From contig BCHH01000001.1 of NCBI GenBank assembly GCA_001599595.1, positions 1,749,032 through 1,813,031 of the forward strand: DNA of 64,000 nucleotides. The letters run 5' to 3'. This DNA is from Beverwykella pulmonaria (lineage: Eukaryota > Ascomycota > Dothideomycetes > Pleosporales > Melanommataceae). This document shows, one piece after another, positions 11,993 through 21,829 of this stretch; position 1 is the first letter of the stretch, and every line of letters starts with the position of its first letter. Made by a program: the position numbers and the translations under genes. The notes under the pieces were generated by a model. That model worked only from the letters and a program-made list of their open reading frames with translations, was not told the DNA's origin and made no database searches.

Positions 11993-12949
11993 CTATATCA
12001 TGGCCCCATGCCGGTAAGAAGGCTGGGGAAGCGGATCCGAGATACCATAATTTCCGTAAAAATCGATATTGCTCTTCCTTCTCGACTGCATTGCATCCTC
12101 CAGATCCTGCGAAACGAAAATCTCCATCCCGCCGCTCTGCTCGGTCCCCTTTCGCTCCGTAGATAGCTTGTACCCGACTCCAGCCGACGGATTCGGCGAC
12201 AGGACAATCGATTTGTTGGTCCGTAAGATCAAAAGCCACCGCTTCTCTGCGTGTCGTTTGAAGACGTCCTCGAGGTCAAATAAGTCCAGCATGGATAGGT
12301 TGTACGATTTTCCAGAGCGGAATTTCCAGAAAAAAAGCACGGAGAGTTCAATGGCTTCGACGGCTTGAAGTGGCGCCAGGAGCTTGTCCATGGTCTGCAT
12401 GAGGTCGTTGGTCATGCGGACTTGGTCGTGCATTTGTTCGTTTTTTGTGATGAAATAGTTCCATTCTATGTAGAACCGGACATGCGTTACAAACTTTAGC
12501 ATTGGAAGCCGCAACACGTGCGGAGAGTAGTCGAAATGCCAGTTGTTGTCTTTCGAGTTCCGCAACTCGGCGTGTAATGTGAGTTTGGAGCGTTGGAAAT
12601 ATAATTGGAGGATTTCATCGTGTATTTGTCGGCTGATGAGAAGAAGCCGCGGATGTATTCTGTCGGCCTTGGGCACAGAGGTGGCGTATCCAAAGATGTC
12701 ATGTCTCCAAGGCTCGTGGCCCATATCGGCCCCCCAAAGGCATGTATGAAGTTCGGGTCGTGCATCGTGTCGAATATCTGGCAGCACATATCCCAGTATA
12801 TGGTCTCGCAGCTCCCTCGGGAGAGCCATGAGGTTAGAGCTAAGCGCCCTCGGGTTCAGATTCAATAGCAATTCTAGCTCGCGAAAGAGTAGACTCTGCC
12901 GCTGTACCGAGTAGTCTTCCGATGCCTTTTTGCTGCCATTTTTAGGCAT
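11993..12949 (-). CDS. 2EXR / F-box-like fungal protein
   Basis: Single-exon protein of 318 residues from the ATG at 12949; an upstream in-frame ATG at 13054 would give 353. The N-terminal part has the signature of the 2EXR/F-box-like family abundant in filamentous fungi: LMALPRELRDHILGYVLP, then PRLLLISRQIHDEILQLYF. Members are often annotated as F-box-like without proven ubiquitin-ligase function. The middle part (residues about 120-230) has no motif I recognise. I prefer the inner start because the N-terminal extension is Cys-rich and unlike the family start. It lies tail to tail with the oxidase relic and shows no obvious tie to the metabolic genes. Confidence 0.75.
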   Translation of the reverse strand: MPKNGSKKASEDYSVQRQSLLFRELELLLNLNPRALSSNLMALPRELRDHILGYVLPDIRHDARPELHTCLWGADMGHEPWRHDIFGYATSVPKADRIHPRLLLISRQIHDEILQLYFQRSKLTLHAELRNSKDNNWHFDYSPHVLRLPMLKFVTHVRFYIEWNYFITKNEQMHDQVRMTNDLMQTMDKLLAPLQAVEAIELSVLFFWKFRSGKSYNLSMLDLFDLEDVFKRHAEKRWLLILRTNKSIVLSPNPSAGVGYKLSTERKGTEQSGGMEIFVSQDLEDAMQSRRKSNIDFYGNYGISDPLPQPSYRHGAMI

Positions 12950-13483
12950 GTGAAATGTGAGGACGAAAATAATAACAGGAAAGCAGTCGGTCAAGCACCT
13001 GAGCAGTTGAGCAATGGAACCCTCGCAGTGCGGGGAACGAGCAAGGCCGATCAAAGGGTGTAAGACGTAATCAAGTATATAACTCAGGGTCTAGTATTAA
13101 GATATAAAGGATCTAAATTAAAAGAGACCGCTTGATGAACATGTAGGACTCCGTTTCGTGGTGAAGGGCAGAATTTGGTGTGCCGAGGCGAGTCATGGGG
13201 GTTTGCGCTTGGAGTTTGAAGGCTAAGCGCTTGGTTTCACAACTTGGCGTTGCGACAATTTCATGCCCTCGTCCCCTGATGACAATCTTTCACTTCCAAA
13301 ACACTTGTCGATCCATCGCGACATGGCTTCTAAAAAACCTCACACCAATGCGCCGCCCGCGACTTGGCCTTTGGGTTGCTCCCAGGCCCAGCCCCAGTCC
13401 CAGCCGTGACCAGAACCCCAAACGCCGCCGAATCTACCGCCCAGCAATCTTGGGAGGAAAAAGAGGAATGGACTGCACTTTGC
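12950..13483. other. Intergenic region
   Basis: About 530 bp between the 2EXR gene and the small hypothetical gene. It contains the promoter side of the former and the 3' side of the latter. No other feature is visible. Confidence 0.4.
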
Positions 13484-13948
13484 TCAGAGTCTGCATGGCG
13501 AAGTAGCACCTCCGCAGGTCGGGCAGGGCGAGCTTGCTCTCGACTGCCATAGCGATCCAGGCTTAGAGGCAGGGACACTCGGCGGTGTGGGTCGTGGTCT
13601 CGATGTTGGCGAGGTGGGGATCGAAGTCGCTATCAAATCGTCAGCTATACTTCTAGGCTCGGTTTCATGCAACCACTTACCAACAGTGTTTTGATGTTCA
13701 GGCGGCGTATTGCAACACCCTTCCCAAGTCTCTTCTAGCTTGGTTTGCGCTTCAGGGTTATTCGTGTGTCGGTAGGGCCACATTGGGCCGTCCCAGCGGT
13801 CCCATCCGTCTTCGTAGGACTTGATGGCGGCTTTGTCCTTCTCGTACTGCTCGGTAGTGTAGTAATTCAGCGCAAACCGCTGCGCACGGCAGTGTCCGAT
13901 GCAACTGCCTGCGTGGTTTTGCTGTTGGTGTCGGACTTCAGAACTCAT
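13484..13948 (-). CDS. Hypothetical small protein
   Basis: I do not recognise this protein. The ATG at 13948 begins MSSEVRHQQQNHAG. The N-terminal half is rich in Cys, His and Trp (SCIGHCRAQRFALNYY, DGWDRWDGPMWPYRHT, WEGCC). A probable 51-bp intron (13680-13630, GTAAGT...GATAG) separates a Pro/Ser/Thr-rich end containing CPTCGG. The intron length is a multiple of three with no in-frame stop, so both spliced (137 residues) and unspliced (154 residues) forms would be open. No signal peptide from this start. The coding call rests on the ATG, splice signals and biased composition only. Confidence 0.45.
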   Translation of the reverse strand: MSSEVRHQQQNHAGSCIGHCRAQRFALNYYTTEQYEKDKAAIKSYEDGWDRWDGPMWPYRHTNNPEAQTKLEETWEGCCNTPPEHQNTVGKWLHETEPRSIADDLIATSIPTSPTSRPRPTPPSVPASKPGSLWQSRASSPCPTCGGATSPCRL

Positions 13949-15172
13949 GGTTTCGAACGGGTTGTTGAAGTTGATGTGTAGATGGCTGACTCTATGGGTC
14001 GGCGCGAAGAAGTAGATGTAATGTAGTTGTAGTAGTGGCTGACTGTATGTTGCTGATGATGGTAGGTCGGAAGGGATCAGACGTACTACATCCTTTATAT
14101 GGAGGAGAGAAATGGCTAAGAGGACTAACACACTACATTGGGACGGCGTCAATGCCACGCACTCAGGAGATTGTGCTGCGGCGACGTGTGGGTGATAGCA
14201 TTCTAGGGTTGCGTGAGTGTAAAATCAGGTGAGTTGGTCGGACTGGGCCGGGCGATGGGGTGGCTCGGTGGGTGGCTCGGTGGTACGCGACACTGCGAAG
14301 ATGGGGTGATAAATCACACGCTCATGATAATCACCCACAAAGTTAGGCCTAGCATCGTCTAGAAGATGCTGATGTGTCCATTTACAATCCCTGATGTGGT
14401 ACCGTAGTAGGAGATCTCGGAGAGAAAATAATAATAGTAGAACGATTTCGATCCTCAACAGCTTCCCACGCGCGCCCGAGAGTGTTGGCCAATCAATGCA
14501 GAGCCAAATAATCTACGCGACGGTTCGTCTCGCGACTGCAAATTTTTGAACGGTAACATTCACCGCATTTTCTCACCCACGTCTATCGACTGCTTGGACT
14601 GATCACATTCATCTCAAAGGTTTGATACCATTTGCTTTCTCATGCCGGGCAGCTCCAATCTCCGATAAATTTCTTTATCAATCCCTCAGTTTCGCCACTT
14701 TTGCCCACTTTTTTTTTCTTTTTCTTTCCTCTTCCATTCTTCTGCTTATCTCTCGAATGAATGATAACACGTTCTGTCACCATGTCCTGGAGTAATAGAG
14801 CTGAGAGAACGATGCATGCTTTTACAACCGAGCAAATGTTTAAGAGCATGAGAATATACTTACAGGGCAACTCATCTAACTCTAGCAGGAGGGCAGAGGG
14901 ATTGACTTAGCTGTACTAAATCCTATTGTATCCGCTAGGCGGATTTTCGCACTACTTTTTCAAAGTGCTTGCATGGAGAGATTGTGGGGCACCTCATTTG
15001 CGGGGTGGTGATGAGGGGCTGCCCCAGACTCACGACTGCAGGTCTCCAACTTCGAACAGCTGTCGGAGCTTGAAAATGTAAGCTAACAGATTGTTCTCCA
15101 AATGGTAGTATAGAAAACAACAATTCCAGTAGCAGTCGCGCTTAAAATCACGACCAGCTTATTGCTTTGTCT
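13949..15172. other. Intergenic region upstream of the P450
   Basis: About 1.2 kb without a gene I can support. It contains a short tandem TGGCTCGGTGGG motif near 14262-14282 and a long T/C-rich tract around 14705-14740. The right end is the P450 promoter. Confidence 0.4.
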
Positions 15173-17131
15173 ATGTTTTCGATCACCATGGCTATCCTCT
15201 CATCTTTGTTGTTGAAAATAATTCTTGCTGTCTCGTCCCCCTTCATCTTCTTACTGACAATATACTTCTTTCTTGTTCCCAATGTTCTCAAGGTATATGC
15301 ACACACTCTCTCTCTGACCCTTGGCTATAATATACCGACAATTATCTAGGACACCCGACGGCGCAAACTTCCCCCAGGACCGAAAGGCCTTCCATTTGTA
15401 GGTAACATGTTCGACCTCGCCGACACTGAAGCTGTGCGCTCCAAAGTCATCGATTGGCACCGCCAATACGGTGACCTCTTCTACACCAAGATTGGCGGAA
15501 CCGACTTCGTCTGGCTTTCTTCCCCCCTCGTTGTGAAGAACCTCATGGATAAGAAGAGCTCCATATACTCCTCGCGCTCCCCAGCACCTCTAGCCCAGGA
15601 TGTAGCGAGCGCGGGTCGACGCCAGCTCTTCATGCCGTATGGAGCGCGGTGGAGATCGATTCGGAAGCACAGTCACGCGCTGCTCAATCTTACAACGTCA
15701 GTCAAATATCAGCCAGTGCAGGACTTCGAGTCAAAACAGTTATTGACTGAGTTCTTGGATAATCCGGAGGGGTTCTATAGCCAAAATCGGAGATATGCGG
15801 CGTCCGTGATCATGCTGGTCACATATGGGTACAGAATTCCGTCTTGGGAAGATCCAATGATCAAGAAGATCTTCGATATCATCGACAACTTTACCGAGAT
15901 GACGTGAATATCTTTTCGTCAGCATCTTCAGAAAAATTGCTAATAGAATTTAGTGCACCTGGCGCGCACGCCATTGACTCCTTCCCTTCCCTCGCTTTTC
16001 TTCCCGAGTGGCTATTAGGTAACTGGCGCACCTTCGGCAAGCGCGTCTTCGACCATGACAGCAAAATCTACCTCGACCTCTGGAACCGTCTCAAGCGCGA
16101 GACTGATGCCGGAGAAGCTCGCGATTGCTTTACCAAGACCTTTTACCTGAATGACCCTGCGAAAAGCGGAATCGATGATCTGTCGGCTGCATACACCTGT
16201 GGTGGGCTGATTGAAGCTGGGTCCGAAACTACTGCCACAACACTGAACAACTTTGTGCTGTGTATGACGTTGTTTCCTGAGGTACAGAAGAAGGCGCAAG
16301 AGGAATTAGATCGGGTAGTTGGCTTCGAGAGGATGCCGAATTGGGAGGATGAGGAAAATTTACCTTATGTGAGGGGTTTGATTAAGGAAATTCTGAGGTG
16401 GAGGCCGGTGAATAAGTTTGGCATGACGCACGCGACATCTGAGGATGACTGGTATGAGGGCCACTTTATACCGAAAGGATCTGTGGCTGTGTTGAACTGG
16501 TGGCAAGTTCTTTTTCAAGTATATTCCCATCTCTCGACGATTATTTTGCCCACCAACCGGTTTCTGGCAAGTGGCCAAAAGGATCTTGGAAACTCCATGA
16601 GCCCCTATCGTATTTGCTAGGAGGACTTATGCACTGTAACTCCAAAACACGTGAAGAGCGTTGAATACGGAAACATTATTTTACTCGACCTCCCTATTTG
16701 TCCCGCAATCGAACCACGGCTAACAAAATCCCAGGGCCATCCACCGCGATCCAAAAATCTGGAAAAATCCAGACGCCTTCGATCCGTCCCGCTATCTTAA
16801 CCACACCCTTGCAGCCGCCGACTACATCAACGCATCAGATCCCTACGAACGGGACCACTTCACATACGGCGCGGGACGACGTGTATGTCCCGGTGTCCAC
16901 GTTGCCGAGCGCTCGCTTTATATCAACATATCGCGGGTCTTGTGGGGCTTCAACATTGCGAAGAAGATGGGACCAGATGGAAAATCTATCGAGCCTACGC
17001 AGGCCATGGTTAGGGGATTCATGTCAGTACCGGAGCTCTTTGAGTGCGAGATCACGCCGAGGTCCGAGAGTCACGTGAGGATTATCAGGGAGCAATTCGC
17101 GAAGGCGGAAAAGGAGGGGTTGAATTATTGA
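15173..17131 (+). CDS. Cytochrome P450 monooxygenase
   Basis: ER-anchored haem monooxygenase, 539 residues from four exons: 15173-15292, 15350-15903, 15954-16502, 16735-17131. A hydrophobic anchor covers residues 1-36, then comes the proline hinge KLPPGPKGLPFVGN. Other marks are C-helix WRSIR, I-helix GGLIEAGSETTATT, ExxR as EILR, the FDPSRY meander, and haem loop FTYGAGRRVCPGVHVAE with the Cys ligand. The last intron is 232 bp and appears to start with GC (TG/gcaagt): this restores the LNWWAIHRDP stretch, while the nearest GT donor would drop one Trp. A second ATG at 15188 has a stronger start context (caccATGG) and could be used instead. It is tail to tail with the SDR, 80 bp away. Substrate unknown. 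Confidence 0.9.
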
Positions 17132-17211
17132 GCACATCTTTAATATATACATTCAAGTTCCAATTGTCATATTTTTCCCATCAGCAAAGAACAGAACTGA
17201 TTGTTAACAAG

Positions 17212-18154
17212 CTAATAACCGGTCTTTTCGGGCACCTTTGCATACGCCTCATCCCATATGCTCAGACTCTCAGTGCCGATCCATTTCTGACTTTCGTTCA
17301 CCCAGTCCACCATCTCACGAAAGTAAATGTTCTCCTGGGAGAGTTCAACCGTTTGCCCTGTCATTGTGTCGTCGCCTAGGAATGCATCGATTGCTTTGAG
17401 AGCAGTCGAAAGAGGTGTGATGTGCTCTTTGGGCCAAACTTTCAGGACCTCTGGAGGACAGAGATTTGTTGGGATAAAGCCGGGACAGATACAATTGACG
17501 GTGATGCCCTCTTTGACGAAGACCGGTCCTGCTGCGCGTGTAAACCCTACAACGCCGTATTTACTCGCAGTGTATTGCGGATTCGTCGTCATCATGCTAT
17601 CCAAGTCAGCATCAGGCTCTTTGTCCTTCATTGGGCAACACATACTACAGTCCAGCCGCACTACTCGTAGCAACGAACTTCCCCTTCCCACCCCCGGCTG
17701 CCTTGCTCCTCCTAACATAGTACTTGAACAACCACAGCCCCTGAATCACCGCCTCGAGATTAACCTGCATCGATTTCGTATTCAGTGGCTTGAGCAGCCC
17801 TTCCTCATCCAGCTCTTCCTTCTCCTCCGGATCGTACAGAAGTTGTCTGTCGTCAATCCCGGCATTGGCATGGCAGAAGTCGAGTCTATTACCACCCCAT
17901 TCGTATGCCTGTTTGAACAGACGCGCCTGTGATATGTACGAGGCTACGTCCGTCTGGATGAATGTAGCGTCCGGGCCGAGAGATTTCGCTGCTTCGGCGC
18001 CGGTGGCGGGATTCAGCTCGGCGATTACCACTTTGTAACCTTTGGAAACAAGGTGTGTTGCTACGGCTAGGCCGATGCCTGACCCAGCTCCGGTTACAAT
18101 GCCAACGGGCTTCGACATGTGTCGTTCTTCCTTCTCAGGTGAATATTCAGACAT
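17212..18154 (-). CDS. Short-chain dehydrogenase/reductase
   Basis: Classical SDR of 296 residues, close in style to 15-hydroxyprostaglandin dehydrogenase-like fungal enzymes. Two exons: 18154-17649 and 17596-17212. The cofactor loop is VTGAGSGIG, followed by ANAG, the catalytic Ser region FVATSSAAGL and the YTASK motif. The 52-bp intron lies between the Ser and Tyr elements, and its removal restores AAGLMMTTNPQYTASKYG. The acidic residue after the second strand (VVIAELNP) favours NAD over NADP, which is inference. It shares a 297-bp divergent promoter with the carboxymuconolactone-decarboxylase-like gene and converges with the P450, so the three are likely co-regulated. Confidence 0.9.
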
Positions 18155-18451
18155 TCAAATAGACTCAATCGGGTACAAGGAGGGAAGAAGGGATATTTCC
18201 GGTACAGGAGGTGCCTGTTGGAAACATCGTGGCAGCATCGCGCTCGAGCTTTCCCGCGTTGTCCAAGTGTGGAGGTGAACTGACCCCACATCAACCAGGA
18301 GGTGGGACGGAACTGCCCCGCACTAGCCTGTTTTGAATGGCGTGCGGGGTAATTTAATTCACGGGTTGTCGGAGTAAATCCACATGTCCTCACACTCTCC
18401 TCCATTCTCAAATTTACGCAAGGCTAGACTTAACCAATTCTCACCCCCATA

Positions 18452-19083
18452 ATGCCATCACCAAAAGCCATATTAAACGCCCACAAAACGCTCTTCAAGC
18501 ACGGCATCGCAATTCGGCGTGAAGTGGCCAGTGACGCATACGTCGACGCATACGCCGAGGCATCTCTCACACTGCATTCCTCCACTTTCTCGCGCCCGCT
18601 TCAAGACATCGTTACAGAAGTTGGCTGGGGCTACATATGGACGTGGCCCGGGCTGGATCGCAAACAGAGGAGTTTAATCAAATTGGGGATGCTATGTGCG
18701 CTGAATAGATTGACTGAGTTGGGCGTGCATGTTGGAGGAGCACTGAGGAATGGGTTGTCAGAGGTAGAAATGAGAGAGGCGTTGTTGCAGGTTAGTAAGT
18801 ATTGTGGGTTGCCGGCTGGTGATTAGTGAATACTAAGATGTGAGGGTAAGGCTGATGGTGTTGGGTAGCTATTGAAGGGTTTAGGGTTGCCGAGAAGGCT
18901 ACTGAGGATTATAGGAAAGCTACACCACTGTTCTCCCAACACCAGCAGACTATGCTGACGAAGTCCACACGACGAGGTTTTCAAGAGCTGCAAGGACGTT
19001 TGCACAGCCATCTGCGGTGGAAGAGCACAACAGCCGCAATCGCCAGGTCTGGGGACGAGTATGGAACAGCGCGGAAGACATAG
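18452..19083 (+). CDS. Carboxymuconolactone decarboxylase-like protein with aberrant C-terminus
   Basis: CMD/AhpD-like alpha-helical protein. Exon 1 (18452-18818) covers the core: TWPGLDRKQRSLIKLGML, LGVHVGGALRNGLSEVEMREAL and QVSKYCGLPA. After a 50-bp intron (GTGATT...GGGTAG), exon 2 begins AIEGFRVAEKATEDY, which fits the usual end of the family. From about 18920 the reading continues as KATPLFSQHQQTMLTK... for some 55 codons to a TAG at 19081-19083. That tail does not look like the family and has the composition of the downstream island. I infer that the gene's original end was replaced by the island. The core is secure; the last third is uncertain. The CMD fold acts in ring-opening, decarboxylation or peroxide chemistry in various pathways; the role here is unknown. 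Confidence 0.7.
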
Positions 19084-19829
19084 CAGGCCATTTGAGGGAT
19101 CATGAACTGCTTATCGCACTGTCAGTATTTATTAGGGAAGAGCGCAAGCGTACTAACGGGCGATCAGAGGATCGCCTAGATGCTAATACGCTAGCACACG
19201 CATACCCTACGCCAGGGGAGCTGAAAGCCAAGGTTCACGATTCGGTGTCATACTCNATCCCAGACCCAAAAAACCTACTCCCGTTTGATATCTATATCAG
19301 ACGAAAGGCCAGATGCACTCCATCATGGTGGGGAACTGGTAAACCTCGCAACGATTTCATATAGCTCCAAGAGTCTCCATTAGACAAAGAACACGTATTC
19401 CAGGGACGCGTTGTAGGCGAGTTACAGTTAATATTAACAGTAATAGACCTGACTATGCGAGGACCAAATGGGGCAGCAATACAATACCAAGGGGTATACG
19501 TGAAAGAGTTGAGATCCGTGCGAGGGGAGACATACAATAAGTTCAATGGTTTCGTGGAATTCGAGTACACACACCGACCGTCAAGCTCGCGTCGGATGGG
19601 CTCAAAGAGAATATACGGGATCAGCACAATCTTAACAGGCGTACACATGGTCCCTACAGACAAAGACAACACGTTCTACATAAATAATATTTCTGACCCA
19701 AGGACCTACAACGAGATATCAGATCCAGATTTTGAACACAATGACATCACAACGGCTGAAGCGCTGGCGGAGGAATGGCGGAGCAAGCCAAGGAAGGTAG
19801 ACGGATTCCAAAGGCATCCAGCCCAATAA
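18915..19829 (+). pseudogene. Unrecognised long frame broken by one TAG
   Basis: One frame runs from a TAG at 18912-18914 to the stop at 19827-19829 with a single internal TAG (19362-19364). Readable pieces are RNRQVWGRVWNSAEDIAGHL, NLLPFDIYIRRK before the stop, and LQESPLDKEHVFQGRVVGEL, GVYVKELRSVRGETYNKFNG, VHMVPTDKDNTFYINN after it. There is no early ATG. The two halves keep the same frame and a protein-like composition, so I read it as one interrupted or formerly spliced coding region. I do not recognise the family. One N at 19256 affects one codon. Confidence 0.4.
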
Positions 19830-20175
19830 TGTGAAGGATCCTTAGACAACACCGCGGATAAGGTTTATAACTAGTTAATAACACTCGCAAACGTCAAGGA
19901 TGCCCATCAAAGATGCTCGCCGTAGAACCCAAGGAAACCCACAAATGTCAAGGATACCTATTAAAGACGCTCGCCGTAGAACCCGAGGAAACTCGCAAAT
20001 GCTAAGGATCCCTACCAACCATTAGCCGAGAACCTGAAGAAACTGGGTAACGTGAAGGAACCCCACTAAAGATACTCGCGACAGCATTAGAGCAAACCCG
20101 ACGATGTCCTATATCCTTACTAAACATTCGCGGCACAGAATCTAAGGAAATTCAGCAAGGTGAAGGACCCCCATT
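19826..20175. repeat. Degenerate 54-bp tandem repeat array, about 6-7 units
   Basis: Units begin with a (c)aaaNgtcaaggatNcc core, continue with agatgctcgccgtagaaccc and end aggaaac; the two best units (about 19888-19995) are nearly identical and later units drift. The period is 54 bp, or 18 codons. In the frame of the two best units an 18-residue repeat reads SRIPIKDARRRTRGN without stops, but other units contain stops, so it is at best a fossil coding repeat. Confidence 0.65.
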
Positions 20176-20448
20176 GCAGGCAATTATCAAACGTTAGGTG
20201 AGTGAAAGACGATATCATGTGCTAGCGTGCTGGACACTTGCGATTACTATAGCGCTGCGGTGAGTTCAATCAATCTGCTTCCACACCTACCACAACTACT
20301 GATACTGTTGGTTTCACAGGGCTATTGCAATAGCAATGGGTGGGTTCTAAGCAAAGTATTGATTCATGTATGTGTCTATCTGAGGTGAGGCTCAGGAGGT
20401 TGTATCATCCCTTTGCCGCCAAGCACCGCTAGTGTCTCATGTGATAAA

Positions 20449-20499
20449 CACGTGATCACAACATCACCACGTGATCACAACATCACCACGTGATCACCA
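20449..20499. repeat. 19-bp tandem repeat of CACGTGATCA sites
   Basis: Two exact copies of CACGTGATCACAACATCAC (20449-20467, 20468-20486) and a partial third. Each unit contains an E-box palindrome CACGTG and the palindrome TGATCA. A tatatata stretch follows at about 20504-20512 and an ATG 90 bases further on, so the array has the look of a promoter upstream activating region, possibly for bHLH factors. That function is inference. Confidence 0.7.
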
Positions 20500-20601
20500 T
20501 GTTCTATATATATTCCAACAGATACTACGGCCATCCTCACCACCTATTGTGTGACCATAACCTTGCTCTAAAGTGTAGGCGCTACGCACGTCATATGAAC
20601 A

Positions 20602-20682
20602 ATGAGTCTACCACTGTTTGAGGGCGCCAACTTCACTAAGGCGCAAGTGGCCCAGCTCTCCAACGAGAAGCAAGTTTGGTAG
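20602..20682 (+). CDS. Possible 26-residue micro-ORF downstream of the CACGTG array
   Basis: The ATG at 20602 opens a 26-codon frame (MSLPLFEGANFTKAQV..., ending KQVW) to TAG at 20680. Past the TAG the same frame stays open for about 45 more codons. A TATA-like element lies 90 bp upstream, behind the CACGTG repeats. It may be a peptide, the first exon of a longer gene, or a broken gene. No family is recognised. Confidence 0.25.
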   Translation: MSLPLFEGANFTKAQVAQLSNEKQVW

Positions 20683-21829
20683 TGCCTTGTTAGCAACTCC
20701 GATTTCACTGTGAGGGGTAAACATACACACTTACGCCCTATATCACCAGCACCAAAACAGCCTCGAATAGTGCAAAATTACCACCATATGATACTACCGG
20801 TATTCACCTGATTTATTATATCTCTTTCTCCCGCCCTCCTTGAACTTCCTAGCGGCCTCAAACCAACCTACCACAACTAACAAACCCCCCTCACGAGCCT
20901 CCTCACAAGCCTCCTCACAAGCCCTCCACTATCGTTTTTTCTACAACAAGGACACAACACCAGGCGACGACAGTGCTGCGCTACCTTGTGCATGAACTGT
21001 AAGTACACCAGTCACAAGAGTTATGGCAGGCAGAAGCAGAAGTGATGGGTGGTGTTGTTTAACAGAACAACAATCTAATAACACAAGCAATGCGTAGGAC
21101 TATAGGACACAGTATATAACAGATGCGACGGAGAAAAGATGGAGGCTGTGTGACAGCACAGTGGGTAGTTGTCGCGTGTTCTAGGCTATCTACACTGCAA
21201 CATGTCATACTATATCTGTAAGGGGATAGAAGAGGCTCAAATAATAAGCATTGTATTCCTATCTAGCGACAGAAGAAAGCATGAAGAAGAACAAAGGGGG
21301 CAGAGGCCGGCGGAGTTTATAAGGTCCTGCCAAGGCTTCGTACGAAGGATCCGAGGCGAGCCGAAGGATCCACATAACCAGGGCCCAGCCCTTTACAATA
21401 TCCTCCTTCTCAGGACATATATAACTGTGCGCGCGTTTGGCGAGCGCTTACAAGAGCTATGGCAGGGCACAAGTTTGTGGCGTTAGATTCTAACAAAAGT
21501 GGTTGAATTGGTGCTAGCCCGCCCATTGGCTCGCTTATTAGGCATGCGTAATCACGTGACCCACATCAACAGTTTTATGAAAGTACCTTCATTCATTTTT
21601 TTCTCTAGACTACTAGCAACTACACGTACACATACCATCGCACAAATTGTCCTTCTTTAGATATTTTCACTGCTCATTCAACCTACAGGCACATCGTTCG
21701 GGCACCAACGCACGGTCCCGGCAAAAGACTCGCGAGTCGCGGAACATCCGGCATCGGTGCGATTCTATTGGTTACTATTGCCATGGTGGTGAGCATACTA
21801 CTGCATTATACTTCTCTAGCGCACCGATC
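20683..21829. other. Non-coding part of the island upstream of FunK1
   Basis: About 1.15 kb with no gene I can support. It contains repeated ctcctcacaag units near 20895-20925, a pair of similar segments (agttatggcagg at about 21020 and agctatggcagg at about 21455), and direct cgaaggatcc repeats near 21340-21370. These look like decayed repeat DNA. The right end holds the FunK1 promoter. Confidence 0.4.
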
